A stretch of DNA of 64,000 bases from Nocardia pseudovaccinii NBRC 100343 (GTDB taxonomy: Bacteria > Actinomycetota > Actinomycetes > Mycobacteriales > Mycobacteriaceae). Position 1 is the first letter of the stretch, and each line of letters starts with the position of its first letter. Position numbers and translations under genes: made by a program. Shown here one piece after another: positions 16,923 to 24,830 of this stretch. The stretch is taken from assembly GCF_001613225.1 (NCBI RefSeq), contig NZ_BDBY01000181.1, forward strand, positions 1-64,000, read 5' to 3'. The notes under the pieces were generated by a model. It searched no databases, had not been told where the DNA came from, and saw nothing but the letters and a program-made list of their open reading frames with translations.

Positions 16923-18226
16923 CGAGGCTCTCCCGTCGGGACATCCGGTGCCGGGGTGAGCTGCACGTCGTTGCCCCGCAGCAGCGGGCCGAACAGGATA
17001 TCGGCTGCGGCGTTGGGCTCGCCGCCGAGAATCGACGCGATCTGCTGCTGCTCCTGCCAGCTACCGATCGGACCCACATTTCCCCCGATCGGAGACGAAT
17101 AACTCGTCGGCGCAGCCGCATTCGGGCCGATGATGGTGGGCCCACCGATCGCGGCCGTGCGGCAACTCGGCCCCTCGAGATCTCCGTAGCGCGGGCAATC
17201 GGCGCGTGTGTACTGCCGATGCGGCGTCAGCTCGAGGATGACCTTGGCCGTGACATTCTGATCCGCGGTGTCCCACAGCCCGAGGAACGTCCGGGCCAGC
17301 CGGGTCTGCGAAGTGGTCATCTGGACGAAATTGCGACTCCCCGCACCGAGTGTGCCGACCACCGGGGACAGCTTCGCGGTCATGTCGGTGATCGTCTCCG
17401 TGTTGTTCTCCAATGCCGTGCCGATCGTTGCGGAGGTGGTCAGACCACCCGTCAGCAACGTCGCCAGCTGGTCTTTGCGCTCTGCCACCGCGCGCATCGG
17501 ACCCACCGCGTCGTGGACGGCACTCATCAGGTCGGGTGCCGAGTTCCGAAGTCCGGCAAGCGCATCCGACAGCGCGCCGAGTGTCGAAGCGGTCCCGTCG
17601 GGAGCCATCGCCGCGTTGAATGCCTCCGAGATCCGGGTCAGTTCGGCTCCGGCCCGAATGGCCTCGGTGCCACGGCCGCTGGTGGCGCGTTCGACCACAG
17701 CCAGGACCCCGAGCGCCGGATCCGATTCCGAACGCCCTGCGGCGGCGGCGATTCGGCTCAGCGCGGTCAAGGATGTCTGCAGCCGGACCGTATCCAGGCT
17801 CTGGTCCTCAGGAATGCGCGCGCCCGCGGCAAGCGGTGCACCCCCGCCCTGGTAGACCAGCTGGATCGACGGCACCGCGAATACGTTGCTCGGCACGACA
17901 CGTGCGGTCACGGTTGCCGGAATCCCTTGCACATACTCGGGTTTCAGATCGATCCGCACGTTGTTCGGGCCGCCATCGCTCGACGGCGTCACGCTGTCGA
18001 CCTGACCGACCAGAACGCCCTGATACTTCACATCCGATTTCGCCGGTAGGCCGTCGCCCACATTGACCAGCACCGCTGTGACGCGAACGGTCTGCCGGAA
18101 TACCCCTTGCGATCTCGCGATCATCAGGACTGCGGCGGCCGCGAGGACGAGGAGCAAGGCGATCCCCCGCAGAAGCAGCTGCCAGTCGGGCAGCACCTTG
18201 CCGTCGGATTCGAACGCAATAGACAT
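16919..18226 (-). CDS. mceA: MceA, lipid-import substrate-binding protein
   Basis: A 435-residue Mce subunit, first of six. A hydrophobic helix at about residues 20-43 (LLLRGIALLLVLAAAAVLMI) is followed by the MlaD domain with NVGDGLPAKSDVKYQGVLVG and a long helical part. The C-terminus is proline/glycine-rich, as in Mce1A-type proteins. It lies 3 bases after yrbEB and overlaps mceB, placing it firmly in the operon. Confidence 0.93.
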   Translation of the reverse strand: MSIAFESDGKVLPDWQLLLRGIALLLVLAAAAVLMIARSQGVFRQTVRVTAVLVNVGDGLPAKSDVKYQGVLVGQVDSVTPSSDGGPNNVRIDLKPEYVQGIPATVTARVVPSNVFAVPSIQLVYQGGGAPLAAGARIPEDQSLDTVRLQTSLTALSRIAAAAGRSESDPALGVLAVVERATSGRGTEAIRAGAELTRISEAFNAAMAPDGTASTLGALSDALAGLRNSAPDLMSAVHDAVGPMRAVAERKDQLATLLTGGLTTSATIGTALENNTETITDMTAKLSPVVGTLGAGSRNFVQMTTSQTRLARTFLGLWDTADQNVTAKVILELTPHRQYTRADCPRYGDLEGPSCRTAAIGGPTIIGPNAAAPTSYSSPIGGNVGPIGSWQEQQQIASILGGEPNAAADILFGPLLRGNDVQLTPAPDVPTGEPR

Positions 18227-18229
18227 CTG

Positions 18230-19084
18230 CTACCCACTGATTCTCGCGCCGGCGTCGAAGCCCCACAGGGCCATCGTCATCAGCAGATTCACGAAGATCA
18301 TCGCGGTGATACTCGCGCGCATGGCACGACCCGCTGCCACTCCGACGCCTTGGGGTCCACCCGAGGCGTAGAAGCCGAAATAACACTGGATCGTCGTGGT
18401 GAGGACGACGAACACGAGCGCCTTCGACAGGGAATAGACAATGTCGGTGCCGCTGAGCACCAGGCGGAAATAGTGTTCGTAGGTACCCGGCGACTGTCCG
18501 CCGGACAAACCGACAACGATTTCGACCGACAGGTAGCTGACCGCCAGACAGGCCAGATACAGCGGAACCATCGCCACGATCGAGGCCAGCATCCGCGTGG
18601 TCACCAGGTACGGGATCGGGCGGATCGCGATCGCGTCGAGTGCGTCGATCTCCTCGGCGATGCGCATGGACCCCAACTGTGCGGTGAAGCGGCAGCCCGC
18701 CTGCGCGCAGAAGGCGATCGAGGCCATGATCGGCGCCAACTCACGGGTCGCCGCTGTCGAGGCGATCATCCCGGTGGCCGGGCCCATCCCCAGCAGTTTC
18801 AGTGCGCTGAAGCCCTCCACGCCGACGATGGCTCCCGCCGCGGCGCCGAGTACGAGAATGACCTGCCCGGTTCCGCCGCCGACGACAACCGAGCCGTTCC
18901 CCCACGTCACATTCGACAGAATTCTGAGGAACTCCGCGCGATAGTGCCGCAGCACCACCGGAATTCCGCCGAGCACACGGACGAAGAAGGTGGCCATATA
19001 CCCGAGCCGCATGACCGGAACCGACACCGCGGTCCCGGCGACCAGGACGGGCCGCAGGCCTGGCGGGTAGTAGCGCGACGCCAT
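18230..19084 (-). CDS. yrbEB: YrbEB permease of the Mce importer
   Basis: A 284-residue MlaE-type integral membrane permease with about five helices. The conserved coupling region EEIDALDAIAIRPIPYLVTTRMLAS, which contacts the ATPase (MceG), is near residue 145. The start at 19084 shares one base with the yrbEA stop (TGATG), so the longer open frame upstream is not used. It pairs with YrbEA to form the inner-membrane part of the ABC-type lipid importer; the ATPase subunit is normally encoded elsewhere and is absent here. Confidence 0.94.
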   Translation of the reverse strand: MASRYYPPGLRPVLVAGTAVSVPVMRLGYMATFFVRVLGGIPVVLRHYRAEFLRILSNVTWGNGSVVVGGGTGQVILVLGAAAGAIVGVEGFSALKLLGMGPATGMIASTAATRELAPIMASIAFCAQAGCRFTAQLGSMRIAEEIDALDAIAIRPIPYLVTTRMLASIVAMVPLYLACLAVSYLSVEIVVGLSGGQSPGTYEHYFRLVLSGTDIVYSLSKALVFVVLTTTIQCYFGFYASGGPQGVGVAAGRAMRASITAMIFVNLLMTMALWGFDAGARISG

Positions 19085-19959
19085 CACAGTGACGTCCTCG
19101 GGAACAGCAGCGTGTACAACTCGGTGAACCCGGCATTCACCAGCATCAGCAGCACGATGGAGGCGACCACGGCAGCATTGACAGAGTTCGCGACCCCGCC
19201 CGGACCACCCTTGGTGCTCAACCCTTTCTGACACGAGACAACCGTGACGATCACCGCGAAAACCACGGCCTTGAACATCGCCAGGTAGAGATCGCCGACC
19301 CGAGCGAAGGAGGAGAACGTAGCCAGAAAGCTACCCGGGGTACCACCCTGGACATAGACGTTGAACAGATAGCCCGCCACGAATCCGACAAAGCAGCTCA
19401 GACCGGTCAGCCCCAGAGCCACCACGACTCCCGCGGCCAACCGGGGCACCACCAGCATCCGCAGCGGCGAAACACCCATGACCTCCATCGCATCGATCTC
19501 CTCGCGGATCGTTCGCGCACCGAGATCCGAGCAAATGGCCGACCCAACGGCCGCAGCCAGTAGGATCGCCGTGACCATCGGCGCGGCCTGCCGGATCACC
19601 GCCAAACCACCGGCAGCCCCGGCCAACGAGGTCGCTCCGACCTGACCGGCCAGCAGACCGAACTGGATCGACATCGTCGCGCTGATCGGGATCGCCACCG
19701 CGATCGTCGGCACGTACGCGGTCTTGGCCATGAACACCGCCTGCCGCACGAATTCTCCGAACGGAAACCGGCCGCGGGCGATATCGACGAACAGGTACTG
19801 AATGGCCCGGGCACCCAGGACGACCTGCCCGCCGACGGTCTCCAGGGACGCACCCGGATGACGGCGCAGATATCCACCCGCCCACAGCTCGATCTCACGG
19901 ACCGCGGACCGCTCGGCGATCTCGCCCGAAGTCACCGGCATCTTTGCCCGTGCCATCAT
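19084..19959 (-). CDS. yrbEA: YrbEA permease of the Mce importer
   Basis: A 291-residue MlaE-type permease. The coupling motif REEIDAMEVMGVSPLRMLVV is near residue 155 and the helices IAVAIPISATMSIQFGLLAG and MVTAILLAAAVGSAIC are clear. The start is the first of two adjacent ATG codons, preceded by AGAGGCACAC. It lies 8 bases after the SnoaL-like gene, so that gene is the true first gene of the operon. It forms the transmembrane channel with YrbEB. Confidence 0.94.
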   Translation of the reverse strand: MMARAKMPVTSGEIAERSAVREIELWAGGYLRRHPGASLETVGGQVVLGARAIQYLFVDIARGRFPFGEFVRQAVFMAKTAYVPTIAVAIPISATMSIQFGLLAGQVGATSLAGAAGGLAVIRQAAPMVTAILLAAAVGSAICSDLGARTIREEIDAMEVMGVSPLRMLVVPRLAAGVVVALGLTGLSCFVGFVAGYLFNVYVQGGTPGSFLATFSSFARVGDLYLAMFKAVVFAVIVTVVSCQKGLSTKGGPGGVANSVNAAVVASIVLLMLVNAGFTELYTLLFPRTSL

Positions 19960-19967
19960 GTGTGCCT

Positions 19968-20402
19968 CTATCTGTCTGTGGTGCCGGACTTTTCGGTGAT
20001 CAGGCGAGTCAAGGTGAGCGAGGCGAGTTTCCAGTCACCGCTGCGACGCACCCAGCGTTCGTGGTAGTGCCCGTATCCGGTCAGCGCCGACCCGTCCGCC
20101 CACACGACACGGTCCTGCATGGCCCAGATGACGTGGGCCTCATCGCCGTCGACATCGATCAGCGGCGTGTGGACCTGGTGGGCGGTGCGAGCGCCGGTCA
20201 GCGCGGTACGGATCATCGCGACGGCGTTGTCTCGCCCGGTGATGATGGGGACGCCGCTGCTGCTGTGGCTGACGTCCAGTTCGATGTCCGGGGTCATCAA
20301 GTCGGTGAGGGCTGCCCAGTCCTGGGTGTCGACGGCCAGGCAATAACGCGCTTTTGCCTGCGTCAGTTCGTGGACGGTGATGAGAATGTCCGGTGTGGCC
20401 AT
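19968..20402 (-). CDS. SnoaL-like (NTF2-fold) protein, first gene of the mce operon
   Basis: A 144-residue NTF2-fold protein of the SnoaL-like type. It shows the family pattern AKARYCLAVDTQDWAALTDL, PDIELDVS, a GHYHERWVRRSGDWKLASLT end strand, and no signal peptide, so it is cytoplasmic. SnoaL-fold enzymes act as cyclases, isomerases, hydratases or dehydratases on polycyclic substrates; the reaction here is unknown. GAGGG precedes the ATG at 20402. It is the promoter-proximal gene of the yrbE-mce-P450 operon, directly downstream of the paired palindromes shared with the IclR gene. It is a paralogue of the four SnoaL genes at 21.4-23.7 kb. Confidence 0.88.
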   Translation of the reverse strand: MATPDILITVHELTQAKARYCLAVDTQDWAALTDLMTPDIELDVSHSSSGVPIITGRDNAVAMIRTALTGARTAHQVHTPLIDVDGDEAHVIWAMQDRVVWADGSALTGYGHYHERWVRRSGDWKLASLTLTRLITEKSGTTDR

Positions 20403-20447
20403 GGATGTTTCCCTCGGTTTGCTTCGCGAGTCACCCTCAGGTAGCGT

Positions 20448-20484
20448 TATCGAATAGTCGATAGTCTGTATCAGATATTCGATG
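20448..20484. promoter_or_regulatory. Paired palindromic operators, mce operon / iclR (site A)
   Basis: Two copies of a 16-bp palindrome lie 21 bp apart: TATCGAATAGTCGATA (20448-20463) and TATCAGATATTCGATG (20469-20484). They sit between the SnoaL-mce operon start at 20402 and the divergent IclR start at 20520. The same pair with the same spacing recurs at 22448-22484 and 22626-22662. IclR-family proteins bind as tetramers to tandem palindromes, so these are the probable IclR operators. Confidence 0.7.
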
Positions 20485-20519
20485 TGTTGACCGTAGGGCA
20501 GAGTGTGAAGGGAGTCAAG

Positions 20520-21386
20520 ATGCGTGGTGCGATATCGGCACCGACCGCGCGTGTCGTCGATGTCGTGGAGTTGCTGGCGCGTCGCGACAACGTGCGTCTC
20601 CGATACAGCGATATCGCGCGCGAGTTGGACATGACCCTGGCCACCACGCATGCGATCTTGAAGACCCTGTGTGATCGCGGGTGGGTCACCCGCGATCCGG
20701 CCGGGAAGGCCTACGCGCTCGGACCCGGACTCGCCGTCGTGGCAGCGGCGGTGAACACACGCCCGTTCGTCGAGGCCGCGCGGGCGGCCGCGGTCGGGCT
20801 TACGGCCGAATTCGGTTATGCCGCATCGGTAACCGAGAGGGTCGCAGACTCGTTGGTGATCACCGCATTCGAGGGGGGCGAGCGACCATGGCCCGGTGAT
20901 CGCATTCCCTACGCGCCGCCGTTCGGCGCGGTGTTCGCGGCCTGGGACACCGCCGAGGAACGCCGCGCCTGGATCCAGCGGGCCGCGTCGACGAATACGG
21001 CGATAGCCGAGCGCTTGAACGAGGCGCTGAATCGGATTCGCGGCCGCGGATTCGATGTGGACTACACCTCACCCGCTATCGGACAAGCCGCGAGCCTCAT
21101 CGGCACACTCGACACCGGCACGATCGCCCTCCCATCGAATATTCAGGAGACCCTCGACCAGTTACGCGTGGAATTCACCACGCTCGGATTTCCGGACGTC
21201 ACCTCCGCCCAGCCCCACCCGGTATCCGCCATCACCGCGCCGGTGCTCGACCCGCAAGGACACGCGGCGCTGCTGCTCTCGGTTCACCCCCTCGGCGAAC
21301 TCCCGCCGGAACAGACCGAGACCATCGGCCAGCACCTGATCCGGATAACGACCGCGATCACCGGCGTCGCCCGGGACGAGGCCTGA
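20520..21386 (+). CDS. IclR-family transcriptional regulator
   Basis: A 288-residue IclR regulator. The N-terminal winged helix (about residues 8-72) reads VVDVVELLARRDNVRLRYSD, then LDMTLATTHAILKTLCDRGW as the recognition part. The C-terminal effector domain (about 85-280) includes RIPYAPPFGAVFAAWDT. The ATG at 20520 is chosen because GAAGGGAG precedes it; a GTG 36 bases earlier falls inside the second palindrome. It is divergent from the mce operon, and matching operator pairs stand before two further SnoaL operons, so it is likely their common regulator and controls itself. The inducer is unknown; aromatic or steroid-like acids are typical for the family. Confidence 0.93.
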   Translation: MRGAISAPTARVVDVVELLARRDNVRLRYSDIARELDMTLATTHAILKTLCDRGWVTRDPAGKAYALGPGLAVVAAAVNTRPFVEAARAAAVGLTAEFGYAASVTERVADSLVITAFEGGERPWPGDRIPYAPPFGAVFAAWDTAEERRAWIQRAASTNTAIAERLNEALNRIRGRGFDVDYTSPAIGQAASLIGTLDTGTIALPSNIQETLDQLRVEFTTLGFPDVTSAQPHPVSAITAPVLDPQGHAALLLSVHPLGELPPEQTETIGQHLIRITTAITGVARDEA

Positions 21387-21401
21387 CCGCGCGACGCGGT
21401 C
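21385..21401. terminator. Hairpin between convergent iclR and SnoaL gene
   Basis: A perfect 7-bp stem GACCGCG / CGCGGTC with a 3-base loop begins at the IclR stop codon and ends just before the stop of the convergent SnoaL gene at 21403. It is a likely bidirectional transcription stop, without a U-tract. Confidence 0.5.
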
Positions 21402-21402
21402 C

Positions 21403-21951
21403 TCACAGGCCGAACAGCTTTTCCTCCGCGAGCGGGTCGAGGTAGACCCGGGTGAGTGTGGAGCTTTTGATGCGCCAGCGGTCACCGTCGAGTGCGTAGG
21501 TTTCGTGGTAATGCCCGAATCCGATGACTCGGACGTTGCCGGGAAAGATCAACAGATCCTGCAGCGCCCACACCCCGGTCGCGGTGCTCGGTGACTGCAC
21601 CTCGATTTCGGGCATGTGCCCCTGATGGACGGTACGGGCAGCGCCGATGGTCAGCTTCAGATAGGCGATGAAGGCGTCCGCGCCGGTCGTGACGATTCCG
21701 GCCGAACCGGTCGTGTCGATCACGACGTCGGGCGTTAGCTGCCGCTCGAGCAAACCCCAGTCCTTGGTATCAACCGCCCGGAAATAGCGCGCCTTGAGCT
21801 GTTTGATCGCATAGACGGCCGCTACCGCCGCCGCGGGATCCGGCGGCGCCTCGTCACTCGGGGCCGCGGACACACGTCCCGACACCGCCACAGCTAGACC
21901 GAGGGCGGCTGCGCCGGTCCCGATCATGAAGGTTCGCCGCGCGTATGTCAT
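21403..21951 (-). CDS. Exported SnoaL-like protein with Tat signal
   Basis: A 182-residue SnoaL/NTF2-fold protein with an N-terminal twin-arginine signal (YARRTFMIGTGAAALGLAVAV, about residues 3-23; cleavage near SAA at about 31). The mature domain reads AIKQLKARYFRAVDTKDWGL, TGADAFIAYL, ARTVHQGHMPEIEVQ and FGHYHETYALDGDRWRI. It should fold in the cytoplasm and be exported. Its start overlaps the upstream SnoaL stop by four bases. It is the closest relative of the gene at 23161, which lacks the Tat signal. The function is presumably hydration, dehydration or isomerisation of a lipid-like substrate (inference). Confidence 0.87.
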   Translation of the reverse strand: MTYARRTFMIGTGAAALGLAVAVSGRVSAAPSDEAPPDPAAAVAAVYAIKQLKARYFRAVDTKDWGLLERQLTPDVVIDTTGSAGIVTTGADAFIAYLKLTIGAARTVHQGHMPEIEVQSPSTATGVWALQDLLIFPGNVRVIGFGHYHETYALDGDRWRIKSSTLTRVYLDPLAEEKLFGL

Positions 21952-22361
21952 GACGGATCCGCCTGCAGGCGAGTCGATTTCATGCCCGTGATCACCCACC
22001 GGCCGTTCCGAATGCCGTAGGTGTCGTTGTGGTGGCCGAACGACAGCAAGCGTCCGCCGTCCGGCCGGACCAGCAGCACCTGCACCGCCCATGTTCCGGT
22101 CGCCGCACCCGCGGCGGTGATCTCGATTTCGGGCATGTGCCCGTGATGGACCGTCACCGCGTCGCCGAAATCGCGTTGCAGGGCAGCCACGTAATTCGAA
22201 GCTCCCGCGACACGGGTACCACCCAGCGCCGTCGTGTCCACGTCGATGTCGTCGGCGAGGACGGAACCAACTGCCGCCCAGTCCTTGGTGTCGAGACTGC
22301 GGAAATAACGCGCCTCGAGCGATTCGATCGCGTTGATCGCCTGCAATGTATCCGGATCCAC
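21948..22361 (-). CDS. SnoaL-like (NTF2-fold) protein
   Basis: A 137-residue cytoplasmic SnoaL-like protein. Its core reads LQAINAIESLEARYFRSLDT, KDW, ADDIDVDTTALGG, VTVHHGHMPEIEITAAGAAT and FGHHNDTYGIRNGRWVI. I prefer the GTG at 22361, with AGGAA about 8 bases before, because its near-identical mirror copy at 22739 starts at the equivalent place; an ATG at 22436 (giving 162 residues) lies only 11 bases from the operator and has no ribosome-binding site. It forms a two-gene operon with the Tat-exported paralogue and is preceded by operator pair B. Confidence 0.83.
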   Translation of the reverse strand: MDPDTLQAINAIESLEARYFRSLDTKDWAAVGSVLADDIDVDTTALGGTRVAGASNYVAALQRDFGDAVTVHHGHMPEIEITAAGAATGTWAVQVLLVRPDGGRLLSFGHHNDTYGIRNGRWVITGMKSTRLQADPS

Positions 22362-22447
22362 CGCTGTTCCTACGCTTCCTGTTGTCGACGATCGCGACTG
22401 CGGCACCGTCGTGAAGAAATTCCAGCGGCAGAGCATGCAACGATCAT

Positions 22448-22484
22448 TATCAAATATTCGATATCTTGCATCGGATATTCGACA
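22448..22484. promoter_or_regulatory. Paired palindromic operators (site B)
   Basis: TATCAAATATTCGATA (22448-22463) and CATCGGATATTCGACA (22469-22484), starts 21 bp apart, upstream of the leftward SnoaL pair. This matches sites A and C in sequence and spacing, indicating control by the same regulator, most likely the adjacent IclR protein. Confidence 0.7.
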
Positions 22485-22509
22485 GCACCTTAGGCCGGTC
22501 GATGAAAAC

Positions 22510-22601
22510 GCGTCAAGCCCCAGGACTCGCCGTTCTCGCCAGGGACGGCGACTTGCGGCCGAGGAACCCCGCAGCGCTGCACGACCCTTCCGGCTTGACG
22601 C
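22510..22601. repeat. Inverted repeat at the centre of the mirror duplication
   Basis: GCGTCAAGCC (22510-22519) and GGCTTGACGC (22592-22601) are perfect inverted copies 72 bases apart. Flanking bases (GATGAAAAC on one side, TATGAATAT on the other strand) also resemble each other. They sit at the axis of the mirror-image SnoaL gene pairs and are probably the innermost surviving part of that inverted duplication, though a stem-loop function cannot be excluded. Confidence 0.5.
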
Positions 22602-22625
22602 ATATTCATAGCCAGCTTAGGATTT

Positions 22626-22662
22626 TGTCATATATTCGATAGATTTCATCGATTATTCGATA
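22626..22662. promoter_or_regulatory. Paired palindromic operators (site C)
   Basis: TGTCATATATTCGATA (22626-22641) and CATCGATTATTCGATA (22647-22662), starts 21 bp apart, upstream of the rightward SnoaL pair. The consensus of all six copies is TATCGAATATTCGATA, itself a perfect palindrome. Confidence 0.68.
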
Positions 22663-22738
22663 GCAGACATTGGCCTGTCGCTGGAATCCCCTTCACGGCG
22701 ACGCGGCAGGTCGCAATAGTCGACAACCAGGAAGGCGA

Positions 22739-23164
22739 GTGGCAACCGCGGTGGACCCGCAGACATTGCAGGCGATCAACGTGATCGAATCGCTCGAGGC
22801 GCGTTATTTCCGCACTCTCGACACCAAGGATTGGTCCGCGTTCGGCTCCGCCCTCGCCGACGACATCGATGTGGATGCGACAGCGCTGGGTGGTGACCGA
22901 GTCCGGGGAGCGTCGAACCACGTTGCGGCGCTGCAAACCGATTACGGCGACGCGGTGACGGTCCATCGCGGGCACATGCCCGAAATCGAGATCACCGCCG
23001 CGGGTGCGGCGACCGGAACGTGGGCAGTGCAGGTGCTGTTGGTCGCGCCGGACGGCAAACGCTTGCTGTCGTTCGGCCACGATCACGACACCTATGGCAT
23101 TCGTAACGGCCGCTGGGTGATCACGAGCATGAAATCGACTCGCCTGCAGGCGGATCAGTCATGA
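22739..23164 (+). CDS. SnoaL-like (NTF2-fold) protein, mirror copy
   Basis: A 141-residue SnoaL-like protein, nearly identical in its core to the gene at 21948-22361 (LQAINVIESLEARYFRTLDT, MPEIEITAAGAATGTWAVQV). The GTG at 22739 follows AGGAAGGCGA, the clearest ribosome-binding site of the group. The preceding in-frame bases encode a CRWN string also found before the other copy, showing that the upstream region was duplicated too. It is preceded by operator pair C and overlaps the next SnoaL gene by four bases. Confidence 0.88.
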   Translation: MATAVDPQTLQAINVIESLEARYFRTLDTKDWSAFGSALADDIDVDATALGGDRVRGASNHVAALQTDYGDAVTVHRGHMPEIEITAAGAATGTWAVQVLLVAPDGKRLLSFGHDHDTYGIRNGRWVITSMKSTRLQADQS

Positions 23165-23733
23165 TCTATACGCGGCCGACCGTCGTGACCAGAGCGACAG
23201 CCCTCGGTCCGGCACACGTGGCGGCGGATCGTGTGGAATCCGCTGGCGACGTAGCCGCTGTCCACGCGACCAAACAGCTCAAAGCGCGCTATCTCCGGGC
23301 GGTCGATACCAAGGACTGGTGGCTGCTCGAGCAACAAGTGATGCCCGACGTCATCGTCGACATGACAGCCTCGGCCGGAATCAGGACGACCGGCGCGGAC
23401 GCCTTGATCGGTTATCTCCAGGCCACCATCGGCCCTGTCCGGACCGTCCATCAGGGACACATGCCCGAAATCGAGGTGCAGTCACCGAATACCGCGACCG
23501 GGGTGTGGGCGCTGCAGGATCTGCTGATCTTTCCCGGCAACATCCGAAGCAGCGGATTCGGGCACTACCACGAAACCTACGCACTCGACGGTGACCGATG
23601 GCGTATCAGCAGTACCACACTCACTCGGCTCTACCTCGACCCGACCGCGGCGCAGAGACTGTTTCGGAATAGCCGACGATATCGGTGGAGTATCGGCCGA
23701 TGGGCCGCATCCTTCCACCGGCGTCGACCGTGA
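23161..23733 (+). CDS. SnoaL-like protein, mirror copy without Tat signal
   Basis: A 190-residue SnoaL-like protein. Its core (ATKQLKARYLRAVDTKDWWL, MPEIEVQSPNTATGVWALQD, GHYHETYALDGDRWRISSTT) closely matches the Tat-exported paralogue at 21403-21951. The N-terminus MIYTRPTVVTRATALG aligns with MTYARRTFMIGTGAAALG but has lost the twin arginine and the hydrophobic stretch, so this copy should stay in the cytoplasm. It also gained a basic C-terminal tail of about 22 residues. It overlaps the preceding gene by four bases and is followed 36 bases later by the DapB-like gene. Confidence 0.86.
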   Translation: MIYTRPTVVTRATALGPAHVAADRVESAGDVAAVHATKQLKARYLRAVDTKDWWLLEQQVMPDVIVDMTASAGIRTTGADALIGYLQATIGPVRTVHQGHMPEIEVQSPNTATGVWALQDLLIFPGNIRSSGFGHYHETYALDGDRWRISSTTLTRLYLDPTAAQRLFRNSRRYRWSIGRWAASFHRRRP

Positions 23734-23769
23734 CACCGGGCCTCCAGCCACCGAGACGAAACGAATCCC

Positions 23770-24828
23770 TTGCCGCACATCACAATCGAGCAAACGGCGC
23801 GGCGGTACCGGGTGGTCCAGTGGGCCACCGGGAATGTCGGCCGATCTGCTCTGCGCGCCCTCATCGGCCATCCGACCCTCACGCTGGTCGGGGTCCACAC
23901 CCACAGTCCGGACAAAGTCGGCACCGATGCGGGCCGCCTGTGCCAATTGCCGACGGACACCGGGATAGCCGCCACCGGCGATATCGACGAAATCATCGAG
24001 TTGGGTGCCGACTGCGTGGTGTACACACCGCGCGTCTTCGACATCGATACCGTCTGCCGACTGCTGGCCACCGGCGCGAATATCGTGACCACCCACGGCA
24101 TGTTCCATCATCCGGCCAGCATGGATCATGCGCTGTACGCACGCGTGGAGGCGGCATGCTGGTCCGGTGGAGCCTCGATCCACAGCACCGGTCACAGTCC
24201 CGGCTTCATCACCGAAACCATGCCCATCGCCCTCGGCTCCATCCAACGACGCCTGGACCGCATGCTGATCGACGAATACACCGACCTCACCCACTCCGAA
24301 ACACCATGGACGCTGCTCGGCATGGGCTTCGGCACAAGCCGAGCGACATTCGAGCCGCACCGCCTGTCCCAGGCCCGCCGCGCAATCGGCCCATCGCTGC
24401 GCTCGACCGCGGACGCTTTCGGCCCGCCACTCGACGCGATCGAGGTCCGCGGCGAACTCGCCACCGCGAACCAGGATGTCCAGGTCGGCGCCGCCGTGTT
24501 TCGTAAGGGAGCCGTTGTCGCACAACGGATTACAGTCTCGGGGACACGCCGCGGCCAACCGCTGCTGCAGTTCCGCTCGACCCGCTACTGCAGCGCCGAC
24601 ATCAGCACCGACTGGTCACTACGCCCGACCGGATGGCATATCTCGGTCGAGGGGGACACGCCCCTCGAGGTCGACCTGCGGCCCGGGGAAGCATCGGTCC
24701 AGGCGAATGCGGCATCACCGGCCTACGCCGCCAACCGCGCCGTCAACACCATCCCCCACCTCTGTGCCGCGGCACCGGGCATCCGCACCGCCATCGACCT
24801 GCCACCCATTGCCGCGGCACTGTGGTGA
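23770..24828 (+). CDS. DapB-like NAD(P)H-dependent oxidoreductase
   Basis: A 352-residue Rossmann-fold protein of the actinobacterial dihydrodipicolinate-reductase-like (amine dehydrogenase-like) group. The cofactor loop is VVQWATGNVGRSALRALIGH near residue 15, then VYTPRVFDIDTVCRLLATGA and NIVTTHGMFHHP. True DapB is shorter and part of lysine synthesis; this group is linked to lipid and steroid gene clusters. The start is a TTG at 23770 with only a weak ribosome-binding site. It follows the SnoaL pair by 36 bases, so it is probably part of the operator-C operon. Confidence 0.84.
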   Translation: MPHITIEQTARRYRVVQWATGNVGRSALRALIGHPTLTLVGVHTHSPDKVGTDAGRLCQLPTDTGIAATGDIDEIIELGADCVVYTPRVFDIDTVCRLLATGANIVTTHGMFHHPASMDHALYARVEAACWSGGASIHSTGHSPGFITETMPIALGSIQRRLDRMLIDEYTDLTHSETPWTLLGMGFGTSRATFEPHRLSQARRAIGPSLRSTADAFGPPLDAIEVRGELATANQDVQVGAAVFRKGAVVAQRITVSGTRRGQPLLQFRSTRYCSADISTDWSLRPTGWHISVEGDTPLEVDLRPGEASVQANAASPAYAANRAVNTIPHLCAAAPGIRTAIDLPPIAAALW

Positions 24829-24830
24829 CG

